DNA of 12,500 nt, from NCBI GenBank assembly GCA_009663005.1, contig VIGQ01001885.1, positions 1-12,500 on the forward strand. Reading direction: 5' to 3'. Positions 1-7,965 of the stretch are shown piece after piece. Source of the DNA: Actinidia chinensis. Taxonomy: Eukaryota > Streptophyta > Magnoliopsida > Ericales > Actinidiaceae. The notes beneath the pieces were generated by a model, which was given only the letters and a program-made list of their open reading frames with translations, was not told the DNA's origin and made no database searches. Numbering within the stretch: the stretch's first letter is position 1; each line of letters opens with the position of its first letter. The translations under genes and the position numbers were made by a program.

Positions 1-484
1 TTCAAAAAATAATCTAGAAAGAGAAATTTCAAAAATCTTCATTATTAGTGTGGAAATGATTTTTGATAATTTTAATACACTTTTAATGCCTTTTTTAATG
101 ATGATGAGTTTCTTTAAAAAAAATCGAAAAACACTTCCTAAATCTAAAACATAATGTGAAAACAACCACCAAAAAAGTTTTTGATGCATTAATTAATACT
201 TTCTTTCGTTGGTAGGAAAATCTTGTGACCCAAGGTTGTTCGACGGAGACTTGGGTTGATTATTGTCGACATCATCGGTAGACAACACTCTAGGGGTGGT
301 AGTTGCCTTAGACTCCAGGTTGGTAGTCCCTATCTTCACCTTAATCTGAAAATAGGAAAAGTACTTGTTTACTCGAAAAAAACGAGCTCACTATTCAGTG
401 TTAAGGACCACTTACCCGAACCAATTCACGTCACTAGCTAGGGCCCAATTAAAACCTAGGCAAGTTCTGTTAATTTGACTCTAA
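1..484. other. AT-rich intergenic sequence, no gene seen
   Basis: I recognise no gene, RNA or transposon end here. The stretch contains a 7-bp inverted repeat, ACCCAAG near 229 pairing with CTTGGGT near 250, which could form a small hairpin. An open frame of 61 codons at 256-441 has no recognisable protein similarity, and nothing about its composition sets it apart from its surroundings. Confidence 0.4.
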
Positions 485-560
485 AAACTACTGGCAAGGT
501 GGATTTGAACTGGTAACCTGATTGGCAAACCCTTATGGGGTTCAAATCCCCACACCAACC
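485..560 (+). other. tRNA-like segment with Pol III box A and box B (degenerate SINE head or tRNA pseudogene)
   Basis: TGGCAAGGTGG at 492-502 matches the plant box A consensus at nearly every position. GGTTCAAATCC at 539-549 matches box B with one change from the consensus G. The order and the 36-nt spacing are right for an internal Pol III promoter. Around box B a T arm can be folded: TGGG/CCCA stem at 536-552 with loop TTCAAAT, followed by an acceptor-like CACCAAC. The expected 5' acceptor partner GTTGGTG is absent, so this is not an intact tRNA. A tRNA-derived SINE head or an eroded tRNA pseudogene fits best. A chance hairpin is possible, because GGATTTGAAC at 501-510 is the exact reverse complement of 540-549. 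Confidence 0.3.
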
Positions 561-863
561 ATACAGGGTTTTATATACATACATCAAACACGCTAGCGAT
601 CGATGCCCAAGCATATACATGTGCCAAAAGGATGATATTTAATCAGAATGATTTGTTTAAGGTTGATAATTTTATGGTTTTTCTATTTTCAATTATGTGG
701 TGAAGATTTATTTTAGCATTTTTTTTTTGTTACTAGTAGTATTGTGTAAAGTAGTTGTGGGCTCGGTCGAATTCAAAAAGTTAGTGGTGTGAGAGTTTTT
801 TTGCATGAAAAAGTATGAGCCGGTTATCTACACAAAATGGTGTATTTTTAATATTATATATAT
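561..863. other. AT-rich intergenic sequence, no gene seen
   Basis: There are no recognisable coding motifs, RNA structures or transposon termini. The right edge (about 850-863) is an AT dinucleotide-rich tract that abuts the inverted-repeat element starting at 864. Confidence 0.4.
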
Positions 864-1281
864 GAGTAAATTGCAAAAGGTTCATGAGTTTTATTCATCA
901 GCGATTGGTTTTCTATATTTAAATCCCGTGAATTTTAACATTGTAGTTTGATTTTTCTAGACAAATTAGTTCAATTGGTATGAAAGTTTGGTTTTGGATG
1001 AATTTCAGTACTAACAGACATGTAAACCTGTATTTGATGCCAATTTAGAGTGTAATAGGAGAGGAAAATTGTCGATTTGGTCCCTTCAAACCGATGGTAA
1101 ATGTACTCAAATGTAAAAATCATCAAAGGAATCTAACTCTATACCAAAAACCTAACTTTCGTTACCAAATTAGAGATTTAGCCATAAATTTAAACTGCAA
1201 GGTTTTAAATCGCCGGAGATTAAAAATATAGGGCCCAAAATCATGAGGGATAAAACTATAAGACCATTTTTGCAATTTATC
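864..1281. mobile_element. Non-autonomous DNA transposon with long terminal inverted repeats
   Basis: The left end reads GAGTAAATTGCAAAAGGTTC. The reverse complement of the right end reads GATAAATTGCAAAAATGGTC. The similarity continues inward for roughly 100 bases on each side, with shared blocks such as GTTTTAT, a TATATTT-AATC segment and TTGCAGTTT/TTGTAGTTT. This leaves a short core and no coding capacity. Both flanks are (AT)n: ATATATAT lies at 856-863 and again at 1282-1289. An 8- or 9-bp target duplication is therefore possible but not provable in simple sequence. Long arms of this kind are typical of Mutator-like or foldback elements; I cannot assign the superfamily. Confidence 0.55.
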
Positions 1282-1627
1282 ATATATATATATATATAAC
1301 TATCTTATATATATAAATGTGAGTGAATAGATAACACAATTAACCACCAACTTTTTCTTCCATTTGCCCATCCTCAAATTTTGTCTTTGTAAATTACAGT
1401 TTCAGGCCCTTAGAGTTTTTATTATTATAATTAGTCCACTATATTTTCGAATAATTACAGATTGGTCCCTGAGTTATTGATAATTATATATTGGCCCCTC
1501 AATTGCTGTAATTATATTTCTAGATCCTTAAGTTTGATTATATTCCAATTGATTCCAAAACTTTTGATTTTGTCAATTTGATCCAAAAGTTTTCTTATCC
1601 TCGCTGTAAAAATTATTTTTATAACCC

Positions 1628-1658
<31 letters not shown>

Positions 1659-2349
1659 TTAAAATATGATCTATATATGAATATAAAATTGTGTTGTCTA
1701 AAATAAAAATATATAAATTTTGATACAATTAATACAAAGACATAAATTTGTAGAACTTCCAATTGTGGTCTAATTATATAAATGTTGATTCAAATTAAGT
1801 GCAAATTTTTACTTCAACTAGATAATTTTAGTCAAGGTAAATTTTAGTATAATTTTGTAAATAATACAAATGTATAATTTTTTGTCTAGAACGGGCAAAT
1901 TTTAAACATTTATACAAATTTTAGTCGAAATTGATAAAAAAAAATAATTTAATTGGTGCAAATGTGCAAATTTGATATACGTCATATGCCCCCCCCCCAA
2001 ATAATCTGAATTGGTGAAAATTATATTACATTTTGGTTACAATTAGTACAAGTTGTTAAATTTTGGTACAATTGACTAAAAAATTTACATAAAATTGCAC
2101 AGAAAATCTGTCAAAGTGTGTAATTTTTTTTATAAAATTATAAATTTTGATCTACATTGTATGAAAAAAAATATTCTCAATTGAGTACAAATTTGTTTTA
2201 TAAGTGTGACAGATTTTGTTGTTCAATAATTAATTTTCTACAATTATAAAATTTTGGCCTACATTTTGTTCAAAATTGTCTCACTTTACGAAAATGTGTG
2301 CAATTTTTAGTGCAAGAGTGATTTGCAACAAGTGGGCAAATTTGGTAAT

Positions 2350-2494
2350 GGTAAAAAAAAGAAAAAAAAGAGGAGGGGGAAAGGGGAAAGATTACAAAAG
2401 AAGGTGTGACATGAAAGGGGGGCAAGAAGGGAGGGGGGGGGAGGGAGACGGAGGAAAAGGAGAAAAGAGAAAAAAAGGGGGGGGAAGGGGGACC
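2350..2494 (+). repeat. Purine tract with G-runs inside Helitron copy 1
   Basis: Almost every base on the plus strand is A or G over about 145 bases. There are many G-runs of three to nine, the longest near 2433-2441 and 2477-2484. The tract is absent from the corresponding point of copy 2, where homology ends, so it looks like a local simple-sequence expansion or insertion. It could form G-quadruplex or triplex structures. The two overlapping open frames it creates on opposite strands (2270-2536 minus, 2276-2500 plus) are low-complexity artefacts. Confidence 0.75.
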
Positions 2495-2705
2495 AGATAA
2501 TTTAATTTGTTTCCTGTTTGTGAATCCTATGAACAATTATCTATCTACCAAAATAATTATTTTTTCAAATTTGGATCTCAAGACTGTAATTGAGTTTTTT
2601 TAAAGTGGGAACACATATAATATGTAAAGAATTAATAACAAATTGTGGTGAAAGTGGAGTGCTTTCCCAATTTCTAGACTCCATGAACAGTAAATCGTTA
2701 CAAAA

Positions 2706-2840
2706 TTTTTTTTTTTTGATTTTGCCCCACTTTTAATTATTTTCTATTTGTCCCCTACTGACATTAACTTTAGATTAGATTCTTAGTTAAGCATTGCTTA
2801 TTCTGAAAAATAGTCCGTGCATGGCACGGTACTCTACTAG
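2706..2840 (+). repeat. Helitron 3' tail with terminal hairpin (tail A)
   Basis: This segment aligns closely with 5979-6110. Shared blocks include ACTTTTAATT, CCCCTACT, CACATTAACT/GACATTAACT, TTAGATTAG, GTTCTTGGTTAA/ATTCTTAGTTAA and TTGCTTATTCTGAAAA just before the hairpin. In this copy the hairpin is perfect and the terminal CTAG is intact, so it is the better-preserved of the two tails. Confidence 0.7.
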
Positions 2841-3887
2841 TATAGATATAAATGTGAGTGATAGAACACCAATGACCACCAAAACTTTTATTTCCATTTT
2901 GCCCTCTTTTTACTCAAAATTTTGTCATTAAAATTACAGTTTCAGTCCCTAAAGTTTATATTTAGTACAATTTAGTCCCTTGGTTTTAATATACAAATTG
3001 GTCCTCGAAGATTGATAATACAGGATGGCCCCGTACAATGTTGGAAATTATATTTTGTAGATCTATAAGTTTTGATTATATTCAATTTGATCCCAAAACT
3101 TTTATTTAATTTTGTCATTTGATCCAAAAAAATTGCTATCCCCTTGCTGTAAATAATATTTTTTAATACAAAATATAGTAGTTTTATGTGCCTAATCGAA
3201 TTACTAAATATGATCTATAATGATATAAAATTGTGTAAAATGTAAAATAAAAATGTATAAATTTTGATCAATTAATACAAGTAATTGATTTTCGCACTCC
3301 ACTTTTTGATTTCTGCACTCCAAAATAGGAGTGCAGAAAGAAATCAATAGCAATTGAGTGTGATTTATGCACTCCTAACTTTGGAGTGTAGAAATCAAAA
3401 AGAGGAGTGTTAGACATCACTTCCCTTAATACAAATGAATAAATTTGTAGAAACTTTCAAATTGTGGTCTAACTTATATAAATATTGATTCAAATAAGTG
3501 CAAAATTTTAACTCAACTAGATAATTTTTTTATTCAAGTATGTAAATTTGATAAATTTGTCAATATTATACAAAATGTATAATTTTTTATCAAAACGTGC
3601 ATAATATTTAAATAATATACAAATTTAGTTCTAAATTATGGAAAAAAAATAATTTAATTGGCGCAAGGTGCTGCAAAGTTTGATATAGTATATACAAATA
3701 ATATCTCAATTGGTTTGAATGATTTGATGAAATATATTACAATTGTACAATTTTGGTAACAATTAGATACAAGTGTATAAATTTGGGTACAATTGTAAAA
3801 TTACTATAAATGCCCGCAAAAAAATTATTAATTGTGCCAATTTTTTTATTAAAATTATAAAATTTGATCTACATTTTATGACAAATA

Positions 3888-3918
<31 letters not shown>

Positions 3919-4053
3919 TGCAATTATTTTGTTCAATAAATAATTTTTCTATATTATATAAATTGTCCTAAATTTGTTCAAATTGTCTCACTTCAAGAAT
4001 GTGTGCAATTCTTTAGTGCAAGAGTGAATTTTTTGCAACAAAGTGTGCAAATT
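2841..4053 (+). mobile_element. Helitron-related body, copy 2 (3' part missing or replaced)
   Basis: From ATATAAATGTGAGTGATAG onward this segment follows copy 1 block by block. Shared stretches include ACCACCAA, TTACAGTTTCAG, TATTGATTCAAAT/TGTTGATTCAAAT, TAATTTAATTGG, GTGTGCAATT and GTGCAAGAGTGA. Homology stops at about 4053, opposite about 2345 of copy 1. No hairpin plus CTAG end follows here. Copy 2 starts immediately after the CTAG of copy 1, so the two lie head-to-tail. Copy 2 carries a nested MITE at 3281-3425 that copy 1 lacks. A TATATATAAATAGG string at 4057-4070 sits just beyond the shared part. Confidence 0.6.
3272..3434. mobile_element. Mutator-like MITE with perfect 9-bp target-site duplication
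   Basis: The 145-bp insert is 3281-3425, flanked by TTAATACAA at 3272-3280 and 3426-3434. The orthologous empty site is preserved in copy 1 at 1729-1737, where the same nonamer occurs once. The termini are imperfect inverted repeats: the left arm has GCACTCC-ACTTTTTGATTTCTGCACTCC phrasing, and the reverse complement of the right arm has CACTCC-TCTTTTTGATTTCTACACTCC. A second, internal inverted pair (AGGAGTGCA / TGCACTCCT) makes it a layered hairpin. There is no coding capacity. A 9-bp duplication is the hallmark of Mutator superfamily transposition, so a MULE-derived MITE is the best call. Confidence 0.85.
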
Positions 4054-4325
4054 GAGTATATATAAATAGGAGTCAAGCATCCTTGTTTTAGAATTCAAGA
4101 GGAATTTTTTACAGAAACAAGTGTTATTATACAAAAAAGCTAATGCAGGTTGCGGCGCACAACTTTAAACTATGAAACCAACCCCATAATATCTTTTAAG
4201 CTAATTAAGCTTTGTGTAATGTAATGTAGTACACGTGTAGGTGGGTCACAGCTTTGTGGATTTGATCTAGTGAGCTCTCATGGGGGATACTGTTGCCAGC
4301 TTTGAATCTATGGCTAGATAATATT
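4054..4325. other. Unassigned spacer between Helitron copy 2 and a MITE
   Basis: I recognise no gene. The segment opens with a TATATATAAATAGG string at 4057-4070 that resembles a TATA box, but no coding sequence follows within reach. It also holds a TAATGTAATGTAG short direct repeat near 4218-4230. It may be the replaced 3' half of Helitron copy 2. Confidence 0.35.
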
Positions 4326-4858
4326 TTAGGTTATGTTGGGGGTTACGATAAGAACGAAGGCATATAAGATATAATTATACAATTCAATCCATCTATATCA
4401 TCTTATAATCATATTGTATAAGAGATGATTGAATTTCTTTTATATCCTATCTCATGTTTGGACAAAGTTTTGGTTTAAAAGTTTTTACCTATATCCAATC
4501 CAATAGCGTTGGGAGTAACATAATTAATAATAGATAAAGTTTAAATTTACTATATTACCTTTAATCCTATCAAATATTATTTATTATTAAGGTTATTTAG
4601 GTAAATTATTATCCTTATCCGGTCTATAGTATATTTCATATCACGTTTTACATTATATAAGTTTATACGGTATTTATTGTATAAAATTGATGTGGCCGGT
4701 TTCTACGTCAACGCCACATTGTTCATAGGATAAGCCATGCGGACACATTTTCGGTAGAAAAAATCACCCCAAAACAAAGGATAAGGCTGAATATGTGGAC
4801 CTAGATATGATTATATCCAATTCAATCTCTCCTTATCGGAACTCAAAACATACCCTTA
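4326..4858. mobile_element. Harbinger/Tourist-type MITE
   Basis: The element is 4329-4855 (527 bp), flanked by TTA at 4326-4328 and 4856-4858, the trinucleotide duplicated by PIF/Harbinger elements. The left end GGTTATGTTGGGGGTTACGA pairs with the reverse complement of the right end, GGGTATGTTTTGAGTTCCGA. The similarity continues through a GATAAG box and a GATATAATYATAY block, giving imperfect inverted repeats of about 50 bp. The interior is non-coding. The divergence between the arms suggests an old insertion. Confidence 0.65.
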
Positions 4859-4866
4859 ACTTTTTA

Positions 4867-5002
4867 GGGTTTGTTTGAATTAAGGATTCGATGAAACAAA
4901 AGAAAAAGGAATATAATCCAACGGTCTCGAATAGTTGGATCCTTATACTTTTTCATTTCAGTTTTTATTTTCTCCACCAAATCTTTAAATACAAACACAA
5001 CC
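4867..5002. mobile_element. Small foldback MITE next to the Harbinger-type element
   Basis: This 136-bp unit is nearly palindromic. The left arm GGGTTTGTTTGAATTAAGGA matches the reverse complement of the right arm GGTTGTGTTTGTATTTAAAG, and both continue into similar AAAC/GAAA-rich stretches. The centre is ATCCAAC (about 4916-4922) facing GTTGGAT (4934-4940). The flanks are TTA (4864-4866) on the left and TAT (5003-5005) on the right. Only TA is common, so the target duplication is TA or a mutated TTA, and the superfamily is undecided. It begins eleven bases after the end of the preceding MITE. Confidence 0.5.
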
Positions 5003-5787
5003 TATGATTCATCTCTTCGGGACCGCTAGATTGTCTACCTTAGGATCACAACTTGTACGGGATCCGTTATAAGTCTAACTTGTCCATATTCACTTTATTT
5101 TCTCTTCACCAAATCTTTGTTCCAACACAAAACTCAAGCAAATATATTTGATCCTGTACTTTGATCAAAAATACTTAATACTCCTACACATTTAAAAAAC
5201 TCTGGACACTTGCGCCCTGTTAACTTTGGCTTAAATGGACTGCCATGTTCTGTAATTATACATTGCCACCATGGAAGAGAGTTTTTATAAGAGAGCTAAA
5301 AACCCATACGCCCAAGAAGGGAAAGGAGGAGTTCGAGTCTTTAAGTAAACAGGCAGTACTATTACGACGAGACTAACAATTCTTCCGAATTTAAAAAGAA
5401 AGTACTATTATACTGATACGACACCTATCATATCACTAAATTAAGTCATGTTCTAATTCCAAATTCCATTCTCTTACCATATTAATGAATAAAAAAAAAT
5501 TAAAAATTATTAATTTGTAGAATATTATCTTTTAAGTCACACTCATTTTTAAGTTTCCTATAATAGTGTTTGCTGTTTCCACGAGTCGCCCCATGCAAAT
5601 GCCCTTTGGCCCCACCTAGATTCGAATGTAGGTGTTTGGATTCTCAAGAGTCAAATTCCTTATTTTTATAAAGTTTTGAACTTCAAATTAAACTAGTGTT
5701 ATTTCTCTCTTTTTCCCTTATCAATTGAGTATACTTATATGTTATCTACTGCTTACTAAGTGGCAATGGTATAGAGAAATATATATA
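5003..5787. other. Unassigned sequence with a solo MITE-arm copy and a palindrome
   Basis: There is no gene. At 5089-5134 a sequence of the form TTTATTTTCTC..CACCAAATCTTTG..CAACACAA repeats the right arm of the 4867-5002 foldback element (4951-5002). It suggests a degraded sister element or a solo arm. At 5613-5634 lies a 22-bp near-palindrome centred on TTCGAA (CACCTA...TAGGTG, two mismatched positions). A box-B-like GAGTTCGAGTCT occurs at 5329-5340 without a matching box A. Confidence 0.4.
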
Positions 5788-6340
5788 TCCTTGGCCGATT
5801 TAATAATTAATAAATTAATAATATAAATTAATAAATAGTATTAAATAAAATGGTCAATCGTATTGATTTAAAAGTTCGGCCGATTTTATAAATTAATAAA
5901 TCGGCCGATTTATAACTATGAGGTAAATAGATTAACCAAGAACCATATTGGTTAAATAAAATGGACTAATCAGAATAATTTTTTTATTATTATTTTATCC
6001 CTACTTTTAATTTTTTTTCTATTTTGCCCCTACTCACATTAACTCATTAGATTAGGTTCTTGGTTAATGAATTGCTTATTCTGAAAACTCGCCTGTGCAC
6101 AGCACGGGTAATGTCACAGGAAATAGTGGGTGTCCACATAAATAGATTATCGATTGTATGAGGTAAATAAATCGGCCGATTTATAAAATCGTTAATTTAT
6201 TGTCGTATTAAATCGGCCGAGCAAATAGATATAAATTAATAAATTAGTAAGGAATAAGTTAATAAATTAAAAGTTCATTTCAAAATCGGCCACGTCGGTA
6301 GGTGATTGAATACTATTACGGTAAGGGACAAAATCGGCCA
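5788..6340. repeat. Cluster of CGGCC-centred repeats including two identical 18-bp palindromes
   Basis: GGCCGA or CGGCC cores occur at about 5793, 5877, 5902, 6173, 6215, 6285 and 6334. Most are embedded in AAATCGGCC and separated by AATTAATAAATTAATAA-type spacers. The perfect palindrome ATAAATCGGCCGATTTAT occurs at 5896-5913 and again, identically, at 6167-6184. A 12-bp direct repeat ATGAGGTAAATA (5918-5929 and 6158-6169) brackets 228 bases that include the second Helitron-like tail. The GC core stands out sharply from the AT spacers. I do not recognise the family. It may be a rearranged MITE or the remnant of an element with palindromic subterminal repeats. Confidence 0.6.
5979..6110 (+). 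mobile_element. Helitron 3' tail-like fragment (tail B)
   Basis: This aligns along its length with tail A at 2706-2830 and ends with the hairpin CCTGTGC-ACA-GCACGGG (6092-6108), which has one G-T wobble. About eleven bases further on, where CTAG would be expected, the sequence is CACAG, so the terminal tetranucleotide is lost. No matching 5' end is visible between the flanking 12-bp direct repeats. This is therefore a 3' fragment, or the end of an element whose left part has been rearranged. Confidence 0.55.
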
Positions 6341-6404
6341 TCAAAAAAATCTGCATAGTTCACTAGATAAATTTCATAAACCTAATAGTTGATAAAGTGG
6401 GTTA

Positions 6405-7077
6405 ATTCATCAAAATTGTACTAGTGATGTATGGAACGAAGATCAAGGAGAAGTGCCGGAATAGGTTGAAAATGCACTAGAAGTGTGGGTCAAAAGGGGC
6501 TTCCTCATCACCACCACTCGTCTACAAAAAGTTCTTCAATAGTTAGAATATGCACACATCATTTGCCATTTTTATCTGACGATGAATGTTGGTTATTGTT
6601 TAGGGCAACGTGCATTTGGAGAAGAAATGAAGAACACCAAACCTTGTAGTCATGAAGGAAGGATAGTTAAAAGTTGTGAAGGTGCCTTGGAGCTGCCAAG
6701 GCCCTTGGACGACTTTTGAGTCAAAGTGGTATGAAATGAGTGCTTTTAGTAAAAAAAGTGATATGGAATTTACAAGATGAAAATCCATCTTGACTGCCTT
6801 GAGATTAAGTTACTATATATTCAGGGAATGAGACAATGTTTTGCATATTGTGCCCCTTTTTCCCAAAGGGTACCTTAGATATTGACAGGAAAATTTAATC
6901 CATCTTTGGATGGCTAATGGCTATATATCATGCAAAGGAAAACTAGAACCAGAAGATATTGGTAATCAGATTTGGAATGAATTATGTTGGAGATCTCTAT
7001 TCCAAGATGTGAACAATGATCAATTTGGCTGCAGGACATGCTTCAAGATGCATGATCTTGTGCACGACCTTGGTTAA
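6405..7077 (+). pseudogene. NLR (CC-NBS-LRR) resistance gene fragment, decayed
   Basis: Intact relatives are cytoplasmic immune receptors whose NB-ARC domain is an ADP/ATP switch. Conserved blocks appear in order but in shifting frames. Kinase-2 is at about 6414-6443 (IVL, one-base loss, DVWNED). RNBS-B is at 6504-6533 (LITTTRLQKV). RNBS-C is at 6566-6620 (PFLSDDECWLLFR, then an extra G, then QRAFG). The GLPL equivalent is at 6686-6718 (LGAAKALGRLL). LRLSYY lies at about 6799-6816. RNBS-D is at 6831-6870 (RQCFAYCA, extra base, FPKG). The last part, 6901-7074, is one open frame of 58 codons from HLWMANGYI to KMHDLVHDLG, with the MHD motif at 7048-7056; it ends in TAA. The P-loop, coiled coil and all leucine-rich repeats are missing. 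Several frameshifts and stops rule out a functional receptor. The motif wording resembles RGA-type CNLs, which is family knowledge rather than a search result. Confidence 0.88.
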
Positions 7078-7721
7078 AAAAATTCGAATGATTATATCAT
7101 TAGATTTTGCCCTACCTTACTTTTTATTTTCGTTTTGCCCTAGAATCAAATAATAAGAGGTATCGTATGGTTTTACAACTTAAAAGCATATAAGATAAAA
7201 AAATCAACCAAGATTACATTAAAATGCATATACGAAGACATATATTGCTACAAAATGGAGAACAAATTAGAAAGTATAATGATTTGAAAAAATCTTACTA
7301 GTTTGGGAAGAAAGGAGATGAGAGAGAAAAAAAATATGGTTTTAATTTTATGTGTGGGGTCCCAATAAAACAATTAATTTAATGGGTAAAATATATATCC
7401 GTTTTAGAGATTTTTTGTCTATTAGATATAACCTATGTAGACCCCACATCTTTGAAAAGAAAGAAATGATAGTTTGCGGGAGAAAAAATAATCTCAGATG
7501 AATCAAACTGTTGGATTATTCAAATAAATTTCAACCGTACGATATGGGAAGATAGTTTGAGATTCAAAATAAGTTGTGATTTATATATAGAGTATCTTTT
7601 CGTACTCCATACAATGTATCTCTCATTTGACTGTTATATTTTATACTATTTTTATGTTGTAAAATTTTACACGAGCACGTCTAAGAGGATTCAAGCACCG
7701 TGAAAAGGGCCAAAAAGAGAT
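7078..7721. other. AT-rich spacer, no gene seen
   Basis: NLR similarity stops abruptly after HDLG. The sequence then shows GATTTTGCCCTACC and CGTTTTGCCCTAG phrases (about 7103-7133) like those in the Helitron tails. A 9-bp inverted repeat, TGTGGGGTC at 7353-7361 and GACCCCACA at 7440-7448, frames 78 bases and could belong to a short MITE, but I see no matching outer arms or target duplication. Confidence 0.4.
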
Positions 7722-7965
7722 TTCAAGCATCCTTGTGTAGTATAGTATATTTTTGCACAAACTCTAAAAACTCATGAGCCTTAGGACATATTCAGTAAAA
7801 ATATGGCCATAACTAGAACATATGTGACACGCATTGTCTACAAATTTCGGAGATCCTTGAGTAGCTTGACATCTTTTGGAAATAACTCTGGAAACTCATG
7901 AGCTGAGGAATGACATTCAGTCATAGAGGCGATATGATAGATAACATAGAAAGAAATGGCTCATT
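7722..7965. repeat. Diverged tandem repeat, two units of about 124 bp
   Basis: The block AGCATCCTTGTGTAGTATAG...AACTCTAAAAACTCATGAGCC...GACATATTCAGT (7728-7796) recurs about 124 bases later as AGATCCTTGAGTAGCTTGAC...AACTCTGGAAACTCATGAGC...GACATTCAGT (7850-7921). CTCATGAG at 7771 and 7895 fixes the period. Nothing coding is evident. The phrasing suggests transposon-derived sequence, possibly part of the retroelement whose LTR starts at 8274, but that link is not shown. Confidence 0.5.

Larger units (their letters stand above)
1303..2840 (+). mobile_element. Non-autonomous Helitron, copy 1
   Basis: The right end has the Helitron 3' signature: a perfect hairpin CCGTGC-ATG-GCACGG (2815-2829) followed 11 nt later by terminal CTAG (2837-2840). 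The base after CTAG is T2841. The proposed left end is TC at 1303-1304 preceded by A1302, so the element would sit between A and T, as Helitrons do. The left end continues TTATATATATAAATGTGAGTG, and this is shared with copy 2. About 1 kb of the body (to about 2345) is alignable to copy 2; the tail (about 2493-2840) is not present next to copy 2. No Rep/helicase coding is seen. The body consists of imperfect phrases resembling ACAATTNGTACAA. A 10-C run at 1989-1998 has no counterpart in copy 2. The left boundary is less certain than the right. Confidence 0.6.

Noticed and set aside
256..441. 61-codon plus-strand open frame
   Set aside because: It has no recognisable domain, signal or codon pattern. 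A frame of this length is expected by chance.
1989..1998. Run of ten C as a biological feature
   Set aside because: It is absent from the sister copy and may be slippage or a homopolymer sequencing or assembly effect. There is no other support.
2270..2536. Overlapping plus and minus frames over the purine tract
   Set aside because: They are low-complexity Gly/Lys/Arg versus Pro/Ser/Phe frames produced by the G/A tract inside a Helitron.
4057..4070. TATATATAAATAGG as a gene promoter
   Set aside because: The match to a TATA box is good, but no open frame, splice pattern or conserved coding sequence follows before the MITE at 4329.
5329..5340. GAGTTCGAGTCT as a Pol III box B
   Set aside because: There is no box A at the right distance upstream and no tRNA-like fold around it.
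6600..6788. 62-codon minus-strand open frame
   Set aside because: It is antisense to the NLR pseudogene, whose motifs are clear on the plus strand.
7722..7965. CRISPR array or short satellite
   Set aside because: There are only two diverged units of about 124 bp with no unique spacers, and the context is a plant genome.
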